From Pelagibius sp040217155 (GTDB lineage Bacteria > Pseudomonadota > Alphaproteobacteria > Kiloniellales > Kiloniellaceae): DNA of 64,000 nucleotides. Under the pieces are notes generated by a model that saw only the letters and a list, made by a program, of their open reading frames with translations, was not told the DNA's origin and ran no database searches. Both the position numbers and the translations under genes were made by a program. Positions 17,445-26,030 of the stretch are shown here, one piece after another. Numbering within the stretch: position 1 is the first letter of the stretch; each line of letters begins with the position of its first letter. Where the stretch lies: positions 186,001-250,000 of the forward strand of contig JAVJNS010000026.1 in NCBI GenBank assembly GCA_040217155.1, given 5' to 3'.

Positions 17445-17531
17445 GTGAAGCCAGCAGTCCGAGGGGTGGTGGAAGTCTTCCGCCTCTGGTCTAATTGAGT
17501 ATGAGCATCTCCTTGTCCGACCTGCCGCGAG

Positions 17532-17559
17532 AACGCCCAGCGGCCTCTTGCGGCGTTTT
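17532..17559 (+). terminator. Weak terminator-like hairpin after the TauE gene
   Basis: AACGCC and GGCGTT form a 6-bp stem with a 14-nt loop, followed by TTTT partly shared with the stem. It lies between the TauE stop and cydA start. The stem is short and the T-run is four bases, so it may be weak. Confidence 0.3.
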
Positions 17560-17622
17560 GGCGATACCGCTTTAACTGCGGGCTTGATTCTACCCTGAAC
17601 GGCAACCGAGAGTCCTGCCGAC

Positions 17623-19032
17623 ATGTTTGATTTCTTCGATGCGATCATCCTGGCGCGAGCCCAGTTCGCTTTCACTATTTCCGCGCACATCATCTTTCCG
17701 GCCTTTACCATCGGCCTGGCGAGTTATCTCGCGGTGCTCGAAGGCCTCTGGCTGTGGACTCGCGACATCCGTTACATGAAGGTCTTCGAATATTGGAAGA
17801 CGATTTTCGCCGTTGTTTTTGGCATGGGTGTCGTCTCAGGCATCGTCATGAGCTACCAGTTAGGCACCAATTGGAGCGTCTTTGCCGACAAGACCGGTCC
17901 GGTGCTCGGCCCTCTGATGGGCTACGAGGTGTTAAGCGCCTTTTTCCTCGAGGCCGGCTTCCTCGGCATCATGCTGTTCGGACTCAGCCGTGTCGGCCCG
18001 AAGCTGCATTTTCTTGCCACCGTGATGGTCGCGGTCGGTACGCTGTTCTCCGCCTTCTGGATCCTCTCGGCGAACTCCTGGATGCATACTCCCGCCGGCT
18101 ACGAGATCAACGCGGTTGGTCAGTTCGTGCCGGCCGATTGGTGGGCAGTGATCTTCAATCCCTCCTTCCCCTATCGTCTCGTGCACATGGTGCTGGCCGC
18201 CTACCTGACCACGGCTTTCGTGGTCGGCGGTGTCGGCGCCTGGCATCTGCTGCGCGACTACTACGACCAGGGTGCGCGCATCATGTTCTCCATGGCGATG
18301 TGGATGGCGCTGATCGTGGCGCCGCTGCAGATCGTGGCCGGAGATCTGCACGGCCTCAACACCCTGCAGCATCAGCCGGCCAAGATCGCCGCCATAGAGG
18401 GGCATTGGGAGACGCGCAAGGGCGCGCCGCTGATTCTCTTCGGGCTGCCCGATGACGCGGCAGAGGAAACCCGCTTCGCCGTAGAGATCCCCAAGCTCGG
18501 CTCGTTGATCCTGACTCACGACTGGGACGGTGAGGTCCAGGGCCTGAAAGCCTGGCCGAGAGAGGAACGCCCACCCTCGATGATCGTGTTCTGGAGCTTT
18601 CGCATCATGGTGGCGCTGGGTCTTGCCATGGCCGGAATCGGTCTCTGGAGCCTCGTCATGCGCCTCAAGGGCCGCCTCTACGATGCCTCGTTGCTGCAGT
18701 GGTGCGCCGTGGCCATGGGTCCTTCGGGCTTTGCCGCCGTTCTGGCCGGCTGGGTGACCACGGAAGTAGGCCGGCAGCCTTACACAGTCTACGGGCAGCT
18801 CACCACCGCGGCGTCGGTCTCGCCGCTGGAGGCGCCGGCGGTGGGCGCCTCGCTGCTGGCCTTCGTGCTGGTCTACTTCGCCGTTTTTGGCGCCGGGACA
18901 TTCTATGCACTGCGGCTGATGTCCAGGCCGCCGCAGGCCGAAGTCGAAGAGGACAGCGGCCCGAGCCGCGCCGCCGGTATCATGCCGGGACTGGCCAGGA
19001 TACGGCGCCGCGACACCCGACTGACAGAGTGA
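17623..19032 (+). CDS. cydA: Cytochrome bd ubiquinol oxidase subunit I (CioA type)
   Basis: This 469-aa inner-membrane subunit carries the haems of the bd-type terminal oxidase, which oxidises quinol and reduces oxygen to water. The N-terminal helix shows AFTISAHIIFP, with His22 in the place of the E. coli haem ligand His19. A second conserved stretch (PYRLVHMVLAAYLTT) holds another ligand His, and GRQPYTVYGQLTTA near the C-terminus is typical of the short Q-loop, cyanide-insensitive (Cio) branch. The length also matches this branch. It is followed 13 nt later by cydB and then a DUF2474 gene. No FNR box was found in the 178-nt upstream gap. Confidence 0.95.
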   Translation: MFDFFDAIILARAQFAFTISAHIIFPAFTIGLASYLAVLEGLWLWTRDIRYMKVFEYWKTIFAVVFGMGVVSGIVMSYQLGTNWSVFADKTGPVLGPLMGYEVLSAFFLEAGFLGIMLFGLSRVGPKLHFLATVMVAVGTLFSAFWILSANSWMHTPAGYEINAVGQFVPADWWAVIFNPSFPYRLVHMVLAAYLTTAFVVGGVGAWHLLRDYYDQGARIMFSMAMWMALIVAPLQIVAGDLHGLNTLQHQPAKIAAIEGHWETRKGAPLILFGLPDDAAEETRFAVEIPKLGSLILTHDWDGEVQGLKAWPREERPPSMIVFWSFRIMVALGLAMAGIGLWSLVMRLKGRLYDASLLQWCAVAMGPSGFAAVLAGWVTTEVGRQPYTVYGQLTTAASVSPLEAPAVGASLLAFVLVYFAVFGAGTFYALRLMSRPPQAEVEEDSGPSRAAGIMPGLARIRRRDTRLTE

Positions 19033-19045
19033 GGAGAGCGCCGTG

Positions 19046-20050
19046 ATGGAACTCGATCTTCCTTTTATCTGGGCTGGGCTGATCGCTTTTGCGGTGCTCG
19101 CCTATGTGGTGCTCGACGGCTTCGATCTCGGCATTGGCATCCTTTTCCCTCTCATCGCCGATGACGGCGAGCGCGATACGGCGATGAATTCCGTGGCGCC
19201 CGTGTGGGATGGCAACGAGACCTGGCTGGTACTCGGCGGCGGCGGCCTCTTCGCGGTCTTTCCGCTGGCCTACGCGACCATTCTGCCGGCGCTCTATGCG
19301 CCGCTTATCGCCATGCTGATCGGCCTGATTTTCCGCGGCGTGTCCTTCGAGTTCCGCCATCGCACCAAGCGCGGCAAGTTTCTCTGGGACTGGGGATTCG
19401 CCGGCGGCTCGATCCTCGCCGCCTTTACCCAGGGCATCGCCCTGGGCGCCCTGGTGCAAGGCATCGACGTCGTTGACCGCGCCTATGCCGGGGGCTGGTG
19501 GGACTGGCTGACGCCCTTCAGTCTGCTGACCGGTGTCGCCCTGGTTGTCGGCTACGCCCTGCTTGGGGCCACCTGGCTGGTCCTCAAGACCGAAGACCGG
19601 CTGCAGCGCCGCGCCAGGCGGTTCGCCTGGCTCTCCGGCATCGCCACCTTCGGCCTCATCGGTGTGGTCAGTCTGACGACGCCGTTTCTCAATCCGGCCT
19701 ACCTTGACCGCTGGTTTGCCTGGCCGACGGCGATCTTCAGCTTTGTGGTGCCGGTGCTGGCGGCGGCCTGTGCCTGGGTGCTGTATCGCGGGCTGAGCGA
19801 GCACCGGCCGCTGAGCCCCTTCCTGGCGGCGCAGGCGCTCTTTGCGCTGTGCTATGCCGGGATCGGAATCAGCTTCTACCCCTATATGGTGCCGACCAGC
19901 GTGACCATCTGGCAGGCCGCGGCGCCGGACGCCAGCCTCGGGTTCCTGCTGGTGGGCGCCGTGGTTCTGATACCCATCATCGTGACCTACACAGCCTACG
20001 CCTATTGGGTTTTCCGCGGCAAGGTCGACCCCTCCGAGGGCTACCATTGA
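19046..20050 (+). CDS. cydB: Cytochrome bd ubiquinol oxidase subunit II
   Basis: This 334-aa inner-membrane subunit pairs with CydA. It shows the subunit II start LDGFDLGIGILFPL and the WDGNETWLV loop, and later QAAAPDASLGFLLVG with IPIIVTYTAYAYWVFRGKV at the C-terminus, as in CydB/CioB. About eight to nine membrane helices are expected. The ATG at 19046 is 9 nt from GAGGAG; a GTG at 19043 is 6 nt from it and equally possible. The stop codon overlaps the TTG start of the DUF2474 gene. Confidence 0.95.
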   Translation: MELDLPFIWAGLIAFAVLAYVVLDGFDLGIGILFPLIADDGERDTAMNSVAPVWDGNETWLVLGGGGLFAVFPLAYATILPALYAPLIAMLIGLIFRGVSFEFRHRTKRGKFLWDWGFAGGSILAAFTQGIALGALVQGIDVVDRAYAGGWWDWLTPFSLLTGVALVVGYALLGATWLVLKTEDRLQRRARRFAWLSGIATFGLIGVVSLTTPFLNPAYLDRWFAWPTAIFSFVVPVLAAACAWVLYRGLSEHRPLSPFLAAQALFALCYAGIGISFYPYMVPTSVTIWQAAAPDASLGFLLVGAVVLIPIIVTYTAYAYWVFRGKVDPSEGYH

Positions 20051-20169
20051 ACGGCAAAGCGGACCGCCCGATCTGGCGCCGCCTGCTGTGGTTCGTCGTC
20101 CTCTGGGCCGCCGGGGTCGCGGCCGTGGGCGCTGTCGGCCTCGCCGTCAAGCTGGCGCTGGGCGCCTGA
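20047..20169 (+). CDS. DUF2474 micro-protein of the bd oxidase (CydX-like role)
   Basis: This 40-aa protein starts at TTG 20047, which overlaps the cydB stop (TTGA). It reads as a short basic cytosolic start (NGKADRPIWRRL), then one membrane helix of about 25 residues (LWFVVLWAAGVAAVGAV), ending in LAVKLALGA. This fits DUF2474, single-helix proteins at the end of cioAB operons. By analogy with CydX or CydS it probably stabilises the oxidase. It is too short for usual gene calls and depends on a non-ATG start. Confidence 0.75.
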   Translation: MNGKADRPIWRRLLWFVVLWAAGVAAVGAVGLAVKLALGA

Positions 20170-20333
20170 CGGCGCGGGAGCTTTGACCGGTGTGCAATGC
20201 TGCAGTGCAGCGAGTCTGCGTTGCGACGGGTCGGGGGGCGTTGTAGGGTCGCGCCGTTGGCACCACTGCCAAATGAATCCTGTTCCGGGCGGATCTGGTG
20301 GACCTTGTTGCCCGGTCGGAAGGTGTACGGAAG

Positions 20334-21326
20334 ATGAAGCGTTCCTACCTTGCCTTGCTGGCAATTGTGGTGCTGGCCGCGGCGGCAGTGGGCTATGTCT
20401 GGTGGCAAGACTACCGCAACGGCCTGCCGGACTACCTCGCCAGCGGCAACGGCCGCATCGAGGCTGAAGAAGTCCACGTGGCGACCAAGTACGCCGGGCG
20501 GGTCGTCGAGGTCCTGGTCAACGAGGGCGACTTGGTGGAAGCCGGCCAGGTGCTGGCCCGCATGGATACCGCCGAGCTGCGCGCAGAACTTGCCGGGGCC
20601 AAGGCGACCACCGCCCAGACCCGGGAAAACGTCATCGAGGCGCGCGCTCAGATCATTCAGCGCGCAAGCGAGTTGAAGTTCGCCGAGCAGGAATTGACGC
20701 GCGCCGAGACCCTGGTCGCCAAGGGCCATATCTCCGAGCAGCAGGCCGATCAGCGGCGCACTGACCGCGACACGGCGCAGGCCGCGCTGGACGCGGCGCG
20801 GGCACGGCTCGCCAGCACCCAGGCCGCCGTAGAGGCCGCACTGGCGCAGGCCGAGCGCATCGAAGCGCAAATCACCGAGTCGACCCTCACCGCGCCGCGC
20901 GCCGGGCGGGTGCAGTACCGCCTGACCGAACCGGGCGAGGTGCTGGCCAGCGGCGGGCGCGTCGTCACTCTGCTCGACCTCACCGACGTCTACATGACGA
21001 TCTTCCTGCCGACCGCGCAGATCGGCCGCCTGCTCGTCGGCAACGAGGCGCGCATCGTCCTCGATGCCGTGCCGCAGTTCGTGATCCCGGCGACGGTATC
21101 TTTCATTTCCGCGGAAGCGCAGTTCACGCCCCGCGAGGTAGAGACCCGCAGCGAACGCGAAAAGCTGATGTTCCGCGTCAAGGTGAAGATCGCGCCGGCC
21201 CTGCTCAGCGAACACATCGAGAAGGTGCGAACCGGCTTGCCGGGTGAGGCCTATGTCATGCTCGGCGGCGGGAACGACTGGCCGCAAAGCTTCGCCGTCA
21301 AGCTGCCGCCGGTTGCCGCGCAATGA
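20334..21326 (+). CDS. HlyD-type periplasmic adaptor of an ABC exporter
   Basis: This 330-aa protein is anchored by one N-terminal membrane helix (residues 5-22). The biotinyl-lipoyl-like half motif IEAEEVHVATKYAGRVVEV follows, then a long alpha-helical hairpin (about residues 80-180, rich in Ala, Glu, Gln and Arg), then the second lipoyl half (TLTAPRAGRVQYRLTEPGEV) and a beta-barrel. It should link the ABC transporter encoded immediately downstream to the outer membrane or periplasm. The end overlaps the ATPase gene by 4 nt. The ATG at 20334 is preferred over an upstream TTG or GTG-type extension because it sits directly before the helix. Confidence 0.9.
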   Translation: MKRSYLALLAIVVLAAAAVGYVWWQDYRNGLPDYLASGNGRIEAEEVHVATKYAGRVVEVLVNEGDLVEAGQVLARMDTAELRAELAGAKATTAQTRENVIEARAQIIQRASELKFAEQELTRAETLVAKGHISEQQADQRRTDRDTAQAALDAARARLASTQAAVEAALAQAERIEAQITESTLTAPRAGRVQYRLTEPGEVLASGGRVVTLLDLTDVYMTIFLPTAQIGRLLVGNEARIVLDAVPQFVIPATVSFISAEAQFTPREVETRSEREKLMFRVKVKIAPALLSEHIEKVRTGLPGEAYVMLGGGNDWPQSFAVKLPPVAAQ

Positions 21327-24070
21327 CTTCCAAAGGCGCGCTGGCCGCGAGGCTGGAGGCCGTCACCCACCGCTACGGCGCCACCGTGGCTTTGCGGCAG
21401 GTTTCGCTGGAGCTTCGCGGCGGCGGGATCACCGGCTTCATCGGACCGGACGGCGTTGGCAAGTCGACCTTGCTCGCCCTCGCCGCCGGGGCCCGTAGGA
21501 TCCAGCAGGGGCGGGTAGTGGTGCTCGGCGGCGATATGGCCGAGCGGCGCCACCGCGAGGCGACTCAGCCGCGTATCGCCTACATGCCGCAGGGGCTCGG
21601 CAAGAACCTCTACATGGATCTGACAGTGACCGAAAATCTGCACTTCTTCGGGCGCCTCTTCAGCCAGAGCGGCGCTGAGCGACGGCGGCGCATCGCCTCG
21701 CTGCTGAAGAGCACCGGCCTCGATCCCTTTCCCAACCGGCGGGCGGGAAAGCTCTCCGGCGGCATGAAGCAGAAACTCGGCCTCTGCTGCGCGCTGATCC
21801 ACGATCCCGACCTGCTGATTCTCGACGAACCGACTACCGGCGTCGACCCGCTGTCGCGCCGCCAGTTCTGGGACCTGATAGATCGCATTCGCGGGGCGCG
21901 ACCCGAGATGGCGGTGTTGGTTGCCACCGCTTACATGAATGAGGCAGAGAATTTCGACCACTTGGTGGTCATCAACGATGGCAACGTTCTGGCAACCGGC
22001 AGCCCAAATGAGATCAAAGAAAGAGAGAGCGTAGCGACACTGGAGGAGGCCTATATCGCTTTGCTGCCGCAGGAACGGCGGCGCGGCTATCGTGAGCTGA
22101 CGATACCGCCACCGCCACGCCACGAAGGCGCGCCGGCCATCATAGCTGAGGGTCTGACCCTGCGCTTCGGTGACTTCACCGCGGTCGACAACGTCAGCTT
22201 TGAGATCGCGCGTGGCGAGATATTCGGATTCCTTGGGTCTAACGGTTGCGGTAAAACGACCACCATGAAAATGCTGACGGGCCTGCTACCGCCGACTGAG
22301 GGCGAGGCCTGGCTGCACGGGGAGCGGACCCGTTCTTACGACATCGAGGCGCGCCGGCGCGTCGGCTATATGTCGCAGTCCTTTTCGCTCTATGGCGAAC
22401 TCACGGTGCGGCAGAACCTGGTCTTGCATGCCCGGTTGTTTCATCTGCCGGCGGCACGCCGTGCCGAGCGTGTCGCGGAGCTGATGGAAAGCTTCGATCT
22501 GACTTCCTACGCCGAAACGCTGTCCGATACCCTGCCGCTTGGCGTGCGCCAACGCTTGTCGCTGGCCGTGGCAGTGATCCACGAACCGGAAATCCTCATC
22601 CTCGACGAGCCGACCTCCGGCGTCGATCCGGTGGCGCGCGACGGTTTCTGGGAGCTGCTCATCGACCTGTCGCGCAACCGGGGCGTCACTATCTTCATCT
22701 CAACCCATTTCATGACCGAAGCGATGCGCTGCGACCGTGTATCGCTGATGCACGCCGGCAAGGTTCTGGCCAGCGACACGCCGGCGAAGCTCGTCGAAGC
22801 GTGCGGTGCCGAGACCTTGGAGGATGCCTTCATCGGTTACCTGCAGGATGCCACCGGGGCAGAAGCGGGAAGCGCAGAGGATGCCGCGGAGGCCGTGCCA
22901 CTGGTGAAATCGAACGAGAAGAGGGCGCCGCGCCGGCCTGCCCGAATCAGTCTGCGGCGCCTCGGCGCTTACAGTCTGCGCGAGGGTATGGAGCTGCTGC
23001 GCGATCCCATACGGCTCGGTTTCGCGCTGGCCGGTACGGCGCTGCTCATGCTGGTGTTCGGCTATGGCATCACCTTCGACGTCGAGAACCTGACTTATGC
23101 CGCCTTTGATCTCGACCGCACGCCCGAGAGTCGGCGCTACCTGGAGGACTTCGCCGGATCGCGCTATTTCGACGAGCGCCCACCGATTGTCAGCCACGCC
23201 GACATGGAACGGCGTCTGCAAGGCGGCGACATCGCCCTGGCGCTGGAGATCCCCCCCGACTTCGGCAAGGACATTCTGAGCGGAAGCCGGCCGACCGTGG
23301 CGGCCTGGATCGACGGTGCCATGCCGTTCCGCGGAGAGACCATCCGCGGCTACGCTGAAGGTCTCCACAGTGCTTATCTCAATAACGTCCTGGTGCGCGA
23401 ACTGGGCCAGGAGGTTGCCGCCCTACCGGCCCGAGTGGAGTCGCGTTACCGCTACAATCAGAGCTTCGAGAGCGTCAATGCGATGGTGCCCTCGGTCATC
23501 GTCATCCTGCTGGTGTTCATTCCCTCGGTGCTGATGGCGCTCGGCGTGGTGCGCGAGAAGGAGCTGGGGTCGATCACCAATCTCTACGTTACGCCGGTAA
23601 ACCGGCTCGAATTCCTGCTTGGCAAGCAGCTTCCCTATATTGCGGTGGGGATGGTTAGCTTCCTCTTGATGACGATCCTGGCGGTGACTCTTTTTGGCGT
23701 AGAGCTGAAAGGCAGTTTCCTTGCCTTGAGCCTGGGCGCGCTGCTCTATGTCATGGCGACTACCGGCCTTGGCCTGCTGATCTCCTCGTTCACGCGCACC
23801 CAAATCGCCGCCCTGTTTGGCACGGCCATCGCCACCATGGTCCCGACGATACTCTTCTCCGGCATGATGCAGCCGGTCTCCTCCCTGGAAGGGGGCGCCC
23901 TGCTGTTCGGCAAGGCCTTTCCCGCCGGCTATTTTATGACCATCAGTGTGGGCACCTTTACCAAGGCGCTGGGACTTGCAGAGCTGACAGGAAGCTTTCT
24001 GGCTTTGGCGGCCTTTTTTCCGGTCTTCATTCTGTTGTCCCTGCTGCTTCTCAAGAACCAGGAGCGCTGA
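21323..24070 (+). CDS. ABC exporter, two ATPase domains fused to a permease (RbbA/YhiH-like)
   Basis: This 915-aa protein holds two ATP-binding domains and an ABC-2 membrane domain. The first domain has Walker A GPDGVGKST (Lys48) and signature LSGGMKQKLG. The second has Walker A GSNGCGKTT (Lys311), a degenerate signature LPLGVRQRLS and Walker B ILILDEPTSGVD. The C-terminal part (from about residue 560) has a first helix, a large periplasmic loop and five more helices. This order matches RbbA/YhiH. With the HlyD adaptor before and the ABC-2 permease after, it makes a complete drug or lipid exporter operon. The substrate is unknown. Confidence 0.93.
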   Translation: MTSKGALAARLEAVTHRYGATVALRQVSLELRGGGITGFIGPDGVGKSTLLALAAGARRIQQGRVVVLGGDMAERRHREATQPRIAYMPQGLGKNLYMDLTVTENLHFFGRLFSQSGAERRRRIASLLKSTGLDPFPNRRAGKLSGGMKQKLGLCCALIHDPDLLILDEPTTGVDPLSRRQFWDLIDRIRGARPEMAVLVATAYMNEAENFDHLVVINDGNVLATGSPNEIKERESVATLEEAYIALLPQERRRGYRELTIPPPPRHEGAPAIIAEGLTLRFGDFTAVDNVSFEIARGEIFGFLGSNGCGKTTTMKMLTGLLPPTEGEAWLHGERTRSYDIEARRRVGYMSQSFSLYGELTVRQNLVLHARLFHLPAARRAERVAELMESFDLTSYAETLSDTLPLGVRQRLSLAVAVIHEPEILILDEPTSGVDPVARDGFWELLIDLSRNRGVTIFISTHFMTEAMRCDRVSLMHAGKVLASDTPAKLVEACGAETLEDAFIGYLQDATGAEAGSAEDAAEAVPLVKSNEKRAPRRPARISLRRLGAYSLREGMELLRDPIRLGFALAGTALLMLVFGYGITFDVENLTYAAFDLDRTPESRRYLEDFAGSRYFDERPPIVSHADMERRLQGGDIALALEIPPDFGKDILSGSRPTVAAWIDGAMPFRGETIRGYAEGLHSAYLNNVLVRELGQEVAALPARVESRYRYNQSFESVNAMVPSVIVILLVFIPSVLMALGVVREKELGSITNLYVTPVNRLEFLLGKQLPYIAVGMVSFLLMTILAVTLFGVELKGSFLALSLGALLYVMATTGLGLLISSFTRTQIAALFGTAIATMVPTILFSGMMQPVSSLEGGALLFGKAFPAGYFMTISVGTFTKALGLAELTGSFLALAAFFPVFILLSLLLLKNQER

Positions 24071-24072
24071 CG

Positions 24073-25197
24073 GTGGATCGCTTGCTGTCTATCTACCATC
24101 TTGGCGTCAAGGAGCTCTTCAGCCTGCGCCGCGATGCCGTGCTGATGGCCCTGGTGATCTGGGCGTTCACCTTCTCGATCTATACCGCAGCCACCGGCAT
24201 GTCGCACGATCTGCGCAACGCCGCCATCGCCATCGTGGACGAGGACCGCTCCCAGTTGTCGGCACGCATCCGCGACGCCTTCCTGCCCCCCTTCTTCAAG
24301 GCCCCGAAGGAGATTTCCTTCGCCGAGATAGATCCCGGAATGGACTTCGGTTCCTACACCTTCGTGCTGGTCATCCCGCCGCGATTCGAGGCAGATGTAC
24401 TCGCTAACCGGCGGCCGGCCCTGCAGGTGAATATCGATGCCACGGCGATGATGCAGGCTGGCATCGGCGACGGTTATATCTCAAGTATCTTGGCACAGGA
24501 GATCGATACTTTCGTCAATCGCCAGGACAGCGGGTCCGCTCCACCGGTGCTATTGGAACCGCGCTATGCGTTCAATCCGAATATCCAGAGTTCCTGGTTC
24601 ACCAGCGTCATGGAGATGATCAATCATATCACTATGCTGTCGATTGTGCTGACCGGCGCGGCGCTGATCCGCGAGCGCGAGCACGGCACTATCGAGCATC
24701 TGCTGGTCATGCCGCTGACGCCCTTCGATATCATGATGGCAAAGGTCTGGGCCAACGGTCTGGTGATCCTCGTCGCAACCGCGGTCAGCCTGTCGGTGGT
24801 GGTCGAGATGCTGCTGCAGGTGCCGGTGGCGGGGTCCCGCCTGCTTTTCCTGTTTGGCACCGTGCTCTACCTCTTTTTCGCCACGGCGCTGGGCATCTTT
24901 CTGGCTACTCTGGCACGCTCGATGCCGCAGTTCGGACTTCTTTTCATACTGGTGGCGCTGCCCATGAACCTGTTGTCGGGCGGCGAGACCCCAATCGAAA
25001 GCCAGCCAGCGTGGCTTCAGGCGGTTATGCAGGCGGTACCGTCTTCGCATTTCGTCGACATTGCCCAGTCGATTCTCTTCCGCAGTGCCGGAATTGATAT
25101 CGTCTGGCCCCAGTTTGCCTTGGTCGCCGCCATCGGTGCCCTGTTCTTCACCTTCGCTGCCTTCCGGTTCCGTCGGAGTATTGCGGCTCTGCAGTGA
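24073..25197 (+). CDS. ABC-2 type permease (YhhJ-like)
   Basis: This 374-aa inner-membrane protein has one N-terminal helix (about residues 20-40), a periplasmic domain of about 130 residues, then five to six helices. It shows TGAALIREREHGTIEHLLVMPLTP split over the first helix of the core, as in YhhJ/YbhR permeases. It starts with GTG 2 nt after the RbbA-like stop. It would pair with the fused permease domain of that protein to form the export channel. Confidence 0.92.
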   Translation: MDRLLSIYHLGVKELFSLRRDAVLMALVIWAFTFSIYTAATGMSHDLRNAAIAIVDEDRSQLSARIRDAFLPPFFKAPKEISFAEIDPGMDFGSYTFVLVIPPRFEADVLANRRPALQVNIDATAMMQAGIGDGYISSILAQEIDTFVNRQDSGSAPPVLLEPRYAFNPNIQSSWFTSVMEMINHITMLSIVLTGAALIREREHGTIEHLLVMPLTPFDIMMAKVWANGLVILVATAVSLSVVVEMLLQVPVAGSRLLFLFGTVLYLFFATALGIFLATLARSMPQFGLLFILVALPMNLLSGGETPIESQPAWLQAVMQAVPSSHFVDIAQSILFRSAGIDIVWPQFALVAAIGALFFTFAAFRFRRSIAALQ

Positions 25198-25204
25198 TGA
25201 CGGT

Positions 25205-25227
25205 CTTGGCGGCTGGCCTCGGCCAAG
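25205..25227 (+). repeat. Hairpin after the ABC exporter operon
   Basis: CTTGGC and GCCAAG form a 6-bp stem with an 11-nt loop just after the permease stop. No T-run follows, so termination is not clearly supported. It may be a weak or Rho-associated 3' structure. The rest of the gap to 25470 shows nothing else I can name. Confidence 0.25.
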
Positions 25228-25470
25228 CGGGTGATACAGGAAACCGGAGATCATCTGCGACGGCGTTCGACGCGTGTCGACCTTATCGTCGCTCTTGGCT
25301 TCTTCAGGGCGGGGATCCGGGTATCACCCGCTGTGATTCGGCGCGCTCAGGGCAGGTGGGCAACAATTGAAACCCGATTCGCGCCAGCACGACATGCTAC
25401 TGATACATAGGGTCTCTAGGTAGTGAGCCTGGACAACGACGGCCTCGCGGCCAAGGTGATGGAGGCACCC

Positions 25471-25689
25471 ATGACGACCAATTCGAACGCGGCCCTGCTG
25501 ACAGATACCGTCCCGGTCCGAGGGCCAACGCCGGGAGTGCAGGCTGTGCTTAGCGGTCTGTGGCGCTGGTATCGCAGGCAACGCGACCTGCGGCACCTGA
25601 ATGAACTTGACGACTACCTGCTACGGGACATTGGCCTGAAGCGGTCACAGGTCGAGGCCGAGTTCACTAAGCCCGCCTGGCGCCGTTGA
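25471..25689 (+). CDS. DUF1127 small protein
   Basis: This 72-aa basic protein ends in the DUF1127 pattern: LWRWYRRQRDLRHLNELDDY followed by LLRDIGLKRSQVEAE. DUF1127 proteins are abundant in alphaproteobacteria; longer and shorter members have been linked to RNA metabolism and to phosphate or carbon control, but most are uncharacterised. The ATG at 25471 has GGAGG 6 nt upstream. A GTG at 25423 would add 16 residues without a ribosome binding site. It is followed 3 nt later by another small gene. Confidence 0.82.
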   Translation: MTTNSNAALLTDTVPVRGPTPGVQAVLSGLWRWYRRQRDLRHLNELDDYLLRDIGLKRSQVEAEFTKPAWRR

Positions 25690-25692
25690 ACC

Positions 25693-25923
25693 ATGTCGAT
25701 CGCCCGCGACATTGATGCGGCAGTGAAGGTTGGCCGGGACGACGGCCACGGCCAAGGCGGCGCTGCGGAAATGAGTTCCGCCGATTCGATCCAGGCTTAC
25801 TATCGCCGCGCCAGCGACCTGCGCGCGGTGGCAATGTCGGCCGCCGTGCTGCGCGCCGCAGCGTTCTTTTGCTGCTTGCCGCAGAGAGTCTGCCGCAACT
25901 TGCATCGCAAGGCGTACGATTAG
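25693..25923 (+). CDS. Small hypothetical protein after the DUF1127 gene
   Basis: This 76-aa protein begins MSIARDIDAAVKVGRD and has a C-terminal half reading IQAYYRRASDLRAVAMSAAV, ending in a Cys-containing basic segment. The Tyr-Tyr-Arg-Arg...Leu-Arg-Ala pattern is seen in short proteins paired with DUF1127 in alphaproteobacteria, which is the basis for treating it as real. An internal ATG near 25771 would give a shorter 50-aa form starting MSSADSIQ. No signal peptide or membrane helix is clear. Confidence 0.5.
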   Translation: MSIARDIDAAVKVGRDDGHGQGGAAEMSSADSIQAYYRRASDLRAVAMSAAVLRAAAFFCCLPQRVCRNLHRKAYD

Positions 25924-25938
25924 GCCGCTCGGCGGCGC

Positions 25939-25959
25939 ATTGCCAGGCCGCATGGCAAT
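25939..25959. promoter_or_regulatory. Perfect 7-bp inverted repeat upstream of the antiporter gene
   Basis: ATTGCCA and TGGCAAT flank a 7-nt centre (25939-25959), about 70 nt before the antiporter ATG. It could be an operator for the antiporter gene or a hairpin ending the DUF1127 transcript. No T-run follows closely. Confidence 0.35.
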
Positions 25960-26030
25960 TCGATGCAGCGCGAGGCTTTGTTTCTCTCCTTTAACTTGCC
26001 ATCTTATAGGCGGACAACAGAGGAGACGAG

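Noticed and set aside
17445..17622. FNR/CRP box before cydA
   Set aside because: TTGAT occurs near the end of the gap but the matching half-site is absent.
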